Source: Candidatus Lernaella stagnicola (GTDB lineage Bacteria; Lernaellota; Lernaellaia; Lernaellales; Lernaellaceae). From it: a DNA stretch of 64,000 bases. Position numbers and translations under genes: made by a program. Below the pieces are notes generated by a model, which worked only from the letters and a program-made list of their open reading frames with translations, made no database searches and was not told where the DNA came from. The stretch covers positions 113,286-177,285 of the forward strand of contig JAVCCK010000020.1 of NCBI GenBank assembly GCA_030765525.1, read 5' to 3'. This document shows, piece after piece, positions 26,741-37,616 of this stretch. Numbering within the stretch: the stretch's first letter is position 1; each line of letters begins with the position of its first letter.

Positions 26741-27865
26741 ATGATCAAGGTGCTGCACGTAGCCGAGGGAGCGCGCTTCGCCGGCATTGAAAGCCACTTG
26801 GTGACGATGTTCAGCCGGCTTCGCGGGCGTGAGGATTTGCACGCGGAGTTGGCCGTGTTTGCCGAGGGTCTCTTGAAGGAAAAAACGCAGGCGATCGGCG
26901 TATCCGTGCATACCATTTCCCGGCGTCGTAAGTACGACACCCGGGCGATCGCGTACGCGGCGCGCTTGATACGCGAGGGCGGCTTTCATCTTGTGCATAC
27001 CCACGGTTACCTGGCCAATATCATCGGCGGCAAAGCGGCGATGAAGGCCGGCGTTCCTTTCGTGACGACGGTGCACGGCGCGGCGGAACCCTTTCATGGT
27101 TGGGCCGGTTGGAAGATGCGTTTCAATTTGGCTCTCGACCGACGCATGACGCGACGCCACTGCGCTCGCGTGATTACCGTCGCCGAGCCATTAAAGCGGC
27201 AACTCATGGCAGCCGGAATGCCGAAGGAGAAGATCGACGTCATACACAACGGGTTGGAGGAAGTCGTCGTGGACGAGGCGGTGCGGCAGGCCGCCCGCGC
27301 CACGTGGCATCTGACGCCGGAGGATCGCGTCGTGACTTTTGTCGGTCGGCTTGAGGTTGTGAAAGACCCGCTGTTGTTCGTGGAAACCGCCGCGCAGATC
27401 GCCGCCCGCGTGCCGCGCGCCGTGTTCCGGGTCGCGGGGGACGGCCCCCTGTTGGACGCCGCTCGCGCTCGGGCGAAGGTGCTCAATTTGGGCGAATCGA
27501 TACGCTTCTTGGGTTTCGTGGATGACGTGCCCTCGTTGGTCGCCGCGTCCGATTTGTTGCTGCTGACCAGTCGCCACGAGGGCATTCCTAACGCGGCGTT
27601 GGAGGCTATGCGCGCCGGTGTGGCGCTGCTTGCCCCCGCGGTCGGCGGGCTGCCGGAATTGTTGAAGGGGCTGCCACAGTTGCTGTGTCACACGCGAGAG
27701 GCCCAAGACCTGGCCTTGCGGGCGGCGAATTGGCTGAGTCACGATGAGGAGCGAGTCTCCTTGGGTCAGGCGGGCAAACATCGTTTTGAAACCGCGTTCA
27801 CGGCGGCAACCATGGTGGAAAAAACGGTGCAAGTGTATCGCCGCGTTGTGGAAAACGAGCCGTGA
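26741..27865 (+). CDS. Family 4 glycosyltransferase
   Basis: A 374-residue GT-B protein whose ATG follows the previous TAG without a gap. The N-terminal half starts VLHVAEGARFAGIESHL, includes HTHGYLANIIGG and TVHGAAEP, and the C-terminal half has VTFVGRLEVVKDP and SRHEGIPNAALEAMRAG, the EX7E nucleotide-sugar binding motif. No membrane helix, so it is a cytoplasmic retaining transferase acting at the membrane surface on the growing polysaccharide. Donor sugar unknown. Confidence 0.92.
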   Translation: MIKVLHVAEGARFAGIESHLVTMFSRLRGREDLHAELAVFAEGLLKEKTQAIGVSVHTISRRRKYDTRAIAYAARLIREGGFHLVHTHGYLANIIGGKAAMKAGVPFVTTVHGAAEPFHGWAGWKMRFNLALDRRMTRRHCARVITVAEPLKRQLMAAGMPKEKIDVIHNGLEEVVVDEAVRQAARATWHLTPEDRVVTFVGRLEVVKDPLLFVETAAQIAARVPRAVFRVAGDGPLLDAARARAKVLNLGESIRFLGFVDDVPSLVAASDLLLLTSRHEGIPNAALEAMRAGVALLAPAVGGLPELLKGLPQLLCHTREAQDLALRAANWLSHDEERVSLGQAGKHRFETAFTAATMVEKTVQVYRRVVENEP

Positions 27866-29031
27866 TCGTCGTCGAAATCACTCTCATCGTCGCCGCGGTG
27901 TTGCTGCTGGCGGCGGCGCTGTACTACGGCGTTTTCGCCGCGTGGGCCTTGCTGCGGCCGCCCACGCCGCCACGTGAGCGCCAGCCGCAAACACGTTTCT
28001 GCGTGCTCATTCCCGCGCACGATGAAGAGGCGTCGATTCAACACACGATTGCGGCGGCCCAGGCGTTTGATTATCCGGCCGAGCTGTTTCGTGTCTTGGT
28101 GTTGGCCGACAACTGCGTCGACCGCACGACCCAGGTCGCACGCGAAGCCGGGGCGGATGTAATCGAACGCGTCGCGCCGGACGAACCCGGCAAGGGCCAG
28201 GCGATGGCCTGGGCGCTCGAACACCACATCAACGCCGACGAGGCCCTCCTCGTTTGCGACGCCGACAGTCGTCCGGATCCAAAATATCTACGTTGGATGG
28301 ACCGTGCTTTTGGCGAGGGCGCGGGTGCGGCGCAGGGTTTTAACGGCTCGGCGAATGCGGCGGCGTCAAGCCTCGCTGCGCTGGCGGCGGTGACCAGCGG
28401 CATGAAAAACGGCCTTCATTATGCGGGCAAAGCCGCGGCCGGGTTACCCGTGCCGTTGATGAACGGATTGGTTTTGAGTGCTGCAACGATCGCCGCGCAT
28501 CCCTGGCGGGCGTTTTCGATTACCGAGGATTTCGAGCATTATTTGCGACTCGTGGATGCGGGTGTGACCGTGCGCTTCGTGCCGGAGGCGAAGATTCTCA
28601 GTCCGCGGGCTACGGGCTTTGCGGCGGCGGGTCGGCAGAAACGTCGCTGGAGCGGGGGGCAGACGTCGTTGGCGCGCGAACTCGCGTGGCCGATGGCGTG
28701 CAGAGCCGTCGCGGGCGGGGCGTTATACAAGCTGGCCGCGGCGCTGGATCTGTTGATGCCGGGCTACTCGCCGCTGACGGCGCTGCTGGTGGTTGTGGCC
28801 GCGGCAGCCGGTTATTTGTTCGGCATCGCGCACGCGGGTTTTCTTCTCGCGGCCGCCGGACTGGCCGTGATGGCGCTGCAATTCGCGATCGGGTTGGCGC
28901 GGTTGGAATGGACGCCGCAATTGGCGATGGCCGTGGCACTCGCGCCGTTTTATATCGTTTGGAAAATAGCGCTCGCATTGAAATCGGCGCTGTTCAAACC
29001 GGATCGTTGGCAACGCGCGTCACGCGATTAA
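27862..29031 (+). CDS. Processive-type family 2 glycosyltransferase
   Basis: A 389-residue protein starting GTG 27862, again overlapping the upstream stop by four bases. An N-terminal helix (about 5-28) is followed by FCVLIPAHDEE, VLADNCVDRT, VCDADSRPD with the DxD motif, and QKRRWSGGQ, a QxxRW motif found in processive beta-glycan synthases and related enzymes. Three C-terminal helices (about 290-375) complete it. These motifs suggest chain elongation at the inner membrane. It is the last gene of the operon and converges with the SRPBCC gene at 29038. Confidence 0.88.
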   Translation: MIVVEITLIVAAVLLLAAALYYGVFAAWALLRPPTPPRERQPQTRFCVLIPAHDEEASIQHTIAAAQAFDYPAELFRVLVLADNCVDRTTQVAREAGADVIERVAPDEPGKGQAMAWALEHHINADEALLVCDADSRPDPKYLRWMDRAFGEGAGAAQGFNGSANAAASSLAALAAVTSGMKNGLHYAGKAAAGLPVPLMNGLVLSAATIAAHPWRAFSITEDFEHYLRLVDAGVTVRFVPEAKILSPRATGFAAAGRQKRRWSGGQTSLARELAWPMACRAVAGGALYKLAAALDLLMPGYSPLTALLVVVAAAAGYLFGIAHAGFLLAAAGLAVMALQFAIGLARLEWTPQLAMAVALAPFYIVWKIALALKSALFKPDRWQRASRD

Positions 29032-29037
29032 GCGAAC

Positions 29038-29574
29038 TCACCCCTCCTTGCGACGCGAGGTCAAGTATCGCTCGATACTGCGATTTCCCTGCTTCATGTT
29101 CTTCTCGACATTCTGCACGATGAATTTGATGATCGTGGGCAGAACGCGCTTGACCAGCATGGTCGGCACGCCGGGGATCTTCGACGGGTCGATGTCGATG
29201 TCGCCGCGGATTTTCATCAGCGTTTGATTTTCGCCGTGTGCCTCAAAGGAATTGGCGCCGCGCGCCGAGACGGCCTTTCTCAGGACGGAAATATCAATGT
29301 TCCACTCGACGGTGTGTTTGTCACTGTGCCACGTGGCCGTGTCCGTATATTGCCGCGCCCCCTTCGGGATAAACTTCTCGATCGGCCCCGGGAACTTCAA
29401 CTTCGAAGTCCAAATGCTGACGATATGCACGTGATCGCCGTCAACCTGGCGACTCTGCACTTCGATGCGCTCGATGGCTTCCAGGTAGTTCGCCAGTTCT
29501 TCCGTGTGATCGCGGAACGCCGGGTACACTTCGTCGAGCGGGAAATCGATGACATCGTCCACTTCGAGTTTCAT
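29038..29574 (-). CDS. SRPBCC/START-like domain protein
   Basis: A 178-residue protein. ATG 29574 is chosen because AAGGCG precedes it and the frame upstream runs into the neighbouring gene. It begins KLEVDDVIDFPLDEVYPAFRD, the first strand and helix of an SRPBCC fold, with a beta-rich middle and a long amphipathic C-terminal helix (about 130-175). Such proteins bind lipids or hydrophobic ligands; no signal peptide is visible, so it is cytoplasmic. It is the last gene of the pdxA-uvrA run, 19 bases after the propeller lipoprotein. Ligand unknown. Confidence 0.65.
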   Translation of the reverse strand: MKLEVDDVIDFPLDEVYPAFRDHTEELANYLEAIERIEVQSRQVDGDHVHIVSIWTSKLKFPGPIEKFIPKGARQYTDTATWHSDKHTVEWNIDISVLRKAVSARGANSFEAHGENQTLMKIRGDIDIDPSKIPGVPTMLVKRVLPTIIKFIVQNVEKNMKQGNRSIERYLTSRRKEG

Positions 29575-29593
29575 GGTTCGCCTTTCTGTTGGA

Positions 29594-31879
29594 TTAGGGA
29601 AGGATGATCCCGTGATATCGCGCCAGCCAATAAGCCAGATTCCAGAACGTGCCGGGAGATTCGCTGGTGCCCAAACCGCCGCCGTCGAGAGCAAATGGGT
29701 CGCCGCCCCAGTCGATCAACGGCCGCTCGCCGGCGGGCAAGGGCGGTCGCAGGGTGGAAGAGCGCGGCTCGCCCAACCGGTTGGGCAGCAGATCGAAATC
29801 GACATCCGCGCGCTCGCTGTTTTCCATGCGCCAATCCAGTAGGTCCAAGGGCATCTCGCGCAACGTCGTCACGGCCGCCGGGGCGTCGAAATCGATCCGG
29901 CGACGAGTCAGCGCCCCGTAGATGAAGTCGAAGAGGCTGTTTTGTTCAACGCGGTTGGCCGCGAAGCTGTTTTCCAGGCCGCTCAAATATTTCCCGCGCA
30001 GGTCGTGATCGGTTTCGTATTGCAGCAGCGGGTAGAACGCCAGGAAAATCAGTTGATCGGTCTGGTGGTTGGTGAACACCGGCAGGCGCACCGCGGCGTT
30101 GACGACCAGATCGTCCAGGGCGTGATCTTGAATCAAGGAACGATAGGCGTCCTCGTAGCGGTCCTCGCCGGTGATGTGGTAGGCGGTTTTCAGGAAACTC
30201 AGGATCTCCAGGCTGTTGGGCAGCACCTGGCCGTATTGCCGCAGCGCCAGAAAAGGATTGGACGCCTCGAACCAGCGCCACAGCGTATCCGGATTCCAAT
30301 TGCCCCAGGTCGTGGGCTCGCCGTCCCAGTCGATCAGTTGGAAATCGTTTTCCAGTAAATGGTCGGCGAGGCGGGAGACCAATTCCGCCACCTGTTGCTG
30401 CTGGTCAGGGGTTGCAGCCAGATCGAAATAGACCGCGGCGGCGAAGAAAAAGCCAAGCTCGCTGGCCGCATCGGCATCCGAAAGCCAATCGACGCCCAAC
30501 TCGCGGTTGGCTTGCCAATCGCAAAACGGCGCGCAATCGGGGTCGGCGCTGCGGGAAAAAAGATCGTCGATGCTGCGCGCGATCAACCCTTCGCGGGGCG
30601 TGACTTCTTCCAAAAAATTCAGCGCCGCGAAGTGCTCGTCGGCTGTTTCCCGGTAGACGCCGTCCTCGGTCGCCGCGAACGCGAACGACAGCGCCGCCAG
30701 GTGCAGACTCGTGGAGAAGGCATCGGTGCGCGAAGCGCGGCGCCGGAAAGTCGACAAGTCGCCCGGAATATCCAAGTCGCTGGCCGACACGAGGCCGAAA
30801 CGCACGTGGCGTGACTCCGTCAATTCCAAGTAGACGTCGGCTTTTTCGGCCAAGGTCATTTCCTCGGCCCGAATTTGCGACATGCCGTTGGTCGTCGCGA
30901 CCCACAATGACGCACCATCCCCGGCCAGCGCCGTGACGTGGTCGTGGGGCAGCCACCTGCGACCCGCGAAATAGCGCCACGAATCTTCGTGAAGCCAGGC
31001 GACGCCGCGTTCTGTGCCGACCCAAACACCGGCGAGCGGGCCTTGATCGAAGCGGGCCAGCGCCGTGATCTTCGGATAGGGCAAACCCTGAGCGCCCGTC
31101 CAGGAGTGCAGTTCGTCATCGGCGGTCAGGTGGTTCAATCCGCGATCGGTGCCGATCCACAGGCCGCCTTCACCGTCGGGAATAACGGCCCGGACCAGGA
31201 CGGAAAGTAGCGATTCGGTCGGCGTGAGGCGGCGGGTGATGGTTTCGCCGTCGGTTTGCAGCAGGCCGTCAGCCGTGGCCGCCCACAACCGGCCGCCCGG
31301 CTCCAGGTACAGCGCGAACGCGAAGGAATCGGCCAGCGGCGCGAGCGGGACGAAGCGACCTTCACGAAGCTCGAAAACGCCGTCTTCGGAGGCGGCAAAG
31401 ACTCTGCCGTCGCCGACCGCCAGCGCGCGGGTGCGCGCTGCGCCGGGTAGATCGTAGGTCACCGTAGCCGCGCCGTCGTAGCGCAGTACCGCGCCTACGG
31501 TTCCCAGGTAGTAGACGCCGTCGTCCACTTCAATGCTATGGATCGACCGATCGCCGATCACCGTTCGCCATGCGCCGTCAACCGTTGCGATTAGGCCGGA
31601 GTTCGTCGCGGCGAGAATTTCTCCGTCGTTGGGAGCGACATCGTTAACCGTGTTCGCGGGCGCCGGTGCGGGGCTGAAAAAGCCCTCCACATCGGCCCGC
31701 AAGAATTCGGCCCGCGTGAATTGGGCGAAGGCTTCGTCTCGGATACTCTTGGTGAATTCATCTGCGGCGGGCGCGTTGTCGCTCTCTTCTTCGTTATACT
31801 GGCAAGCCGCGAGCAACGCCGTCACCGCGACCATCACGCCGATGAGCCGGAGCAAAAAAGGTCGCCCGAAGAACGTCAT
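29594..31879 (-). CDS. Lipoprotein with ligand-binding-type beta-propeller and helical C-terminal domain
   Basis: A 761-residue protein with a lipobox TALLAAC (Cys26). Residues about 70-350 consist of repeated units such as GRLWAATADGLLQ, GGLWIGTDRGLNHL, GVWVGTERGVAWL and SLWVATTNGMSQI, the pattern of two-component-regulator propeller blades found in hybrid sensor kinases, here without a kinase. Residues about 390-740 are helix-rich with Trp/Asp clusters and resemble an alpha/alpha toroid. It is probably an envelope-anchored binding or sensing protein. It follows the integral-membrane propeller gene by one base in an operon with uvrA and pdxA, which gives no clear functional hint. Confidence 0.72.
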   Translation of the reverse strand: MTFFGRPFLLRLIGVMVAVTALLAACQYNEEESDNAPAADEFTKSIRDEAFAQFTRAEFLRADVEGFFSPAPAPANTVNDVAPNDGEILAATNSGLIATVDGAWRTVIGDRSIHSIEVDDGVYYLGTVGAVLRYDGAATVTYDLPGAARTRALAVGDGRVFAASEDGVFELREGRFVPLAPLADSFAFALYLEPGGRLWAATADGLLQTDGETITRRLTPTESLLSVLVRAVIPDGEGGLWIGTDRGLNHLTADDELHSWTGAQGLPYPKITALARFDQGPLAGVWVGTERGVAWLHEDSWRYFAGRRWLPHDHVTALAGDGASLWVATTNGMSQIRAEEMTLAEKADVYLELTESRHVRFGLVSASDLDIPGDLSTFRRRASRTDAFSTSLHLAALSFAFAATEDGVYRETADEHFAALNFLEEVTPREGLIARSIDDLFSRSADPDCAPFCDWQANRELGVDWLSDADAASELGFFFAAAVYFDLAATPDQQQQVAELVSRLADHLLENDFQLIDWDGEPTTWGNWNPDTLWRWFEASNPFLALRQYGQVLPNSLEILSFLKTAYHITGEDRYEDAYRSLIQDHALDDLVVNAAVRLPVFTNHQTDQLIFLAFYPLLQYETDHDLRGKYLSGLENSFAANRVEQNSLFDFIYGALTRRRIDFDAPAAVTTLREMPLDLLDWRMENSERADVDFDLLPNRLGEPRSSTLRPPLPAGERPLIDWGGDPFALDGGGLGTSESPGTFWNLAYWLARYHGIILP

Positions 31880-31880
31880 G

Positions 31881-33524
31881 TCACCTGCTTTCCGAAGTCC
31901 GAATCTCGTAGCTGCCGCGAATGCCGGGCAGTTTCAGAATATCAACGACGACGACGCCGCGCCGCGCGGCAACCAGCGCCGTGCCGGATTTTCGATAATA
32001 ATCGAGCCCCCGTATGCCGCTGCCGATCTTCAATTCGGCGACTCGCTTGCCGTCCGTCAAATCGGCGACGACCAACGTGCCCGTGGCCGTGGAGGCCGCG
32101 ACGAACAAACTACGCTGCGGGTCCAGACGCAGGAAATTCAAGCCGGGCTCGACGCGCCAACCGCCGCGCGTCTCGAGGGATTCGGCATATCGAACGTCCA
32201 CGGCGCCATAGCCGGCAACGGTTGTGTAAAGCGAGTAGTCCAATTCGTTGTGGGCCACTACGCCGACGCCGCGCGGCAAGGTGACCCGCCGGATGATTTC
32301 GCCGTTGGCCAAGCCGATCTGCTGCACGCGCCATCCGTCGGCAAACCATTTGGCGCCTTCGGCGGCGAAGATCACACGGCGTTTGGGAACCGCGACCATG
32401 TTTCCGATGCGTGCCAGCGGAACCGCGATTTCTGCGCAGGTATCGGCGATTTCGACCTCGCGGGTGTCGGCCGCTTTTCGCAAGTCGCACAGCAGCAGGT
32501 TCGTCGCCTCACCGTCCCCGCCGACCGCCAATCTCGAATCGCCGAGCACCGCGGCCCGCGGGGCGAACGGCAGCGTTCCGTGAAACACGGCCCGCGTAAA
32601 CAGCAGGTCACCGTCGAGCCAATGCACCGGCGTCGTGTCGCTGTCGGTGACGACGAAAACGTCACCGGTTTCCGGATGGGTCGCGACGAGTCGAATTTCA
32701 TCGCCCGCGAATTCGCGCTCGTCCACCGGCTTGCCGGTCGACAGGCTGACGCGACGCAATACCGTGGGCTCGGCTTCCGCGACGATGAGCGCCGCGCTTC
32801 CATCCGCGGTCAACACCGCGAGACGCGGCGACGTGCCCGCTTCGCTCAATTGGCGAATGGCCGTGGAGTTGAGCGGGCGCAAGTCACTGAGCGCGCCGGG
32901 CGGTTGCAACAGATTCGCCGCGAAGAACAACAACCCGGCCAAGCCCAGCAAGCGGAAGACGGCGTGGCCGCGTTTGGGCATCATGGCCGCACCGTGCAAC
33001 AGAATCGCAAACGCGGCGATCCAGAAAAAATGCGGGCCTCGCTCCTGTCGGAGAAAGGCGTGCAGCAGCCACGTCAACGCGGCGATGTCGGCGACGCCGA
33101 GGCTGATCCAACGAATCACGCGCCGCCGCTGCGTCACGATCGGCAACGCCAAGGCGGGACCGGCCAGCAGCGCCCAAACCACGGCGATCGGCAACGCGTC
33201 CAGCTTGTTTTCGAAAAATGCGCGATCCACCAGTTGGGAGAGCAGCAGCCAGGGCAGCAGCGCCCAAAAAGCGTAACCGGCGGCGCGTCCCAGCATGTCG
33301 GTCGCGGCGAGGCGCTCGTCGGGATCGCGGCGATGCCGGATCCAAAGGCGTCGCCCCAGCGCCAAGAGGCAACACACGGACCACACGCCGACAACGAGGG
33401 TGAGGGTTTTCGGCCCGTCGGCCAAAGCGAGGTTGAAGCGCATGCCGAGCGGCGAGGCGAGGGCCGCGCTCGGTGCCAACAAGCCGGTTGTCATCGCGAA
33501 CGCGAGTACCGGGCTTTTGCTCAT
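31881..33524 (-). CDS. Membrane protein with C-terminal beta-propeller
   Basis: A 547-residue protein. About five membrane helices occupy residues 8-210, starting with a signal-like segment, and residues about 220-545 form a beta-propeller-like domain with repeated strands (RLAVLTADGSAALIVAEAE, SLFVAASTATGTLVVADL) facing the periplasm. No enzyme residues are recognised. Its stop lies one base from the start of the lipoprotein propeller gene and its start is directly after uvrA, so the two propeller proteins are co-expressed and may interact. Function unknown. Confidence 0.65.
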   Translation of the reverse strand: MSKSPVLAFAMTTGLLAPSAALASPLGMRFNLALADGPKTLTLVVGVWSVCCLLALGRRLWIRHRRDPDERLAATDMLGRAAGYAFWALLPWLLLSQLVDRAFFENKLDALPIAVVWALLAGPALALPIVTQRRRVIRWISLGVADIAALTWLLHAFLRQERGPHFFWIAAFAILLHGAAMMPKRGHAVFRLLGLAGLLFFAANLLQPPGALSDLRPLNSTAIRQLSEAGTSPRLAVLTADGSAALIVAEAEPTVLRRVSLSTGKPVDEREFAGDEIRLVATHPETGDVFVVTDSDTTPVHWLDGDLLFTRAVFHGTLPFAPRAAVLGDSRLAVGGDGEATNLLLCDLRKAADTREVEIADTCAEIAVPLARIGNMVAVPKRRVIFAAEGAKWFADGWRVQQIGLANGEIIRRVTLPRGVGVVAHNELDYSLYTTVAGYGAVDVRYAESLETRGGWRVEPGLNFLRLDPQRSLFVAASTATGTLVVADLTDGKRVAELKIGSGIRGLDYYRKSGTALVAARRGVVVVDILKLPGIRGSYEIRTSESR

Positions 33525-33526
33525 GT

Positions 33527-36373
<2,847 letters not shown>

Positions 36374-37378
36374 CTAGCTTCTTTCCGCCGCGGCCCGGCG
36401 TCGAATGAAATCGACCGCGGCGCGAATCGCGTGCCCGGCGCTGCATGGATCGGCGCGGCCCGTCCAGGCAATATCGCGGGCCGTGCCGTGATCCGGCGAT
36501 GTGCGAACCAAGGACAAGCCGAGCGTTGTGTTCACGCCGCAATCGAAATGCAGCATCTTGAGGGGAATCAGCGCCTGGTCGTGCGTTGGGCAGATGACGA
36601 CGTCGGCGCGATCGCGGAATACGAACGCCGTGTCGCTGGGCAAGGGGCCGTCGACGTTCAAGCCTTCCTGCCGGGCGATCTCCACCGCCGGACTCAACAC
36701 GCGGATTTCCTCGGTGCCGAATAAACCGTTTTCGCCCGCGTGCGGATTCAAGCCGCACAGGAGCATGCGGGGATTCTCCAACCCGAACAGCACCTTCATT
36801 TCCCGGGACACGATGCGCAGGGTATCGAGCACCAAACCGGGCGTCAATTTCTGCGGAACCTCGACGTAGGGGATATGGGTGGTAAGCGGCACAACCCGCA
36901 ACTCCGGGCCGAAGAGCATCATCACCGGTCGCGCTGCGCCGCATAACCGGGCGAGCATTTCGGTGTGGCCCGGCGTGTCTTGCCCGGCGGCCTTGTTGGC
37001 TCGCTTGTCGATGGGCATCGTGACGACCCCGGACGCTTCACCGGCGAGACAGGCCTGAGCGGCGGCGGTGATCGCGTTGACCTGTACCATGCCGCGGGCA
37101 GCCAAATATTCGTCATGCGGGTCGGCGGGGTCGGTCATATCTTCCAGCCGACAATCCGGCGCCGACCAGACGGGCCAGCCTTCCTCGTCGCGAATGTGTT
37201 TAATGTCCGACACGAGATAGATCGATTCGCCGACCATTTCCGCGGCGCGCTGCCAGCAGTTGAGGTTGCCGATCAGCAGCACTGGGTGATCGCCCGCCGC
37301 GCCTTGCCCGAGCGCTTTAAGGGCGACCTCAGGGCCGATTCCGGCCGGGTCGCCGCAGGTGATAAGCAGGGGTTTCAT
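36374..37378 (-). CDS. pdxA: 4-hydroxythreonine-4-phosphate dehydrogenase PdxA
   Basis: A 334-residue protein beginning [18 protein letters not shown], the PdxA signature, with a metal-ligand histidine region [12 protein letters not shown] and a C-terminal [13 protein letters not shown]. It oxidises 4-phosphohydroxy-L-threonine in the DXP-dependent route to pyridoxal phosphate. AAAGGAAAAAG is immediately upstream of ATG 37378. It is the promoter-proximal gene of a five-gene minus-strand run. PdxA-like paralogues with other substrates exist, so the exact activity rests on the lack of another copy in view. Confidence 0.92.
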   Translation of the reverse strand: MKPLLITCGDPAGIGPEVALKALGQGAAGDHPVLLIGNLNCWQRAAEMVGESIYLVSDIKHIRDEEGWPVWSAPDCRLEDMTDPADPHDEYLAARGMVQVNAITAAAQACLAGEASGVVTMPIDKRANKAAGQDTPGHTEMLARLCGAARPVMMLFGPELRVVPLTTHIPYVEVPQKLTPGLVLDTLRIVSREMKVLFGLENPRMLLCGLNPHAGENGLFGTEEIRVLSPAVEIARQEGLNVDGPLPSDTAFVFRDRADVVICPTHDQALIPLKMLHFDCGVNTTLGLSLVRTSPDHGTARDIAWTGRADPCSAGHAIRAAVDFIRRRAAAERS

Positions 37379-37419
37379 CTTTTTCCTTTATGACGCAGTG
37401 CGTAAAACCTCGATCGAAT

Positions 37420-37448
37420 AGTATAGCAACGGACCGTCGGATTGTCGT
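37420..37448 (-). promoter_or_regulatory. Candidate sigma-70 promoter for pdxA-uvrA operon
   Basis: On the minus strand, TATACT (37425-37420) is preceded after 17 bases by ACGACA (37448-37443). The -10 is one mismatch from consensus, the -35 matches in its last four bases. It lies about 45 bases upstream of pdxA. Confidence 0.4.
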
Positions 37449-37616
37449 TAAAAATCGGCACGGATAATTGCGTCGCGCAGTGAATGATGGCGCTCCCCCC
37501 AGTTTGGCCGCCATTCGATTAATTTTGCAAAAGTCCTCTGATTGCGGTAAGAAAGCCACGGGCGACCACGGGTCCGTCCAACAACCCGCGAGGCCTTGGT
37601 TGGGATACGATTGACG

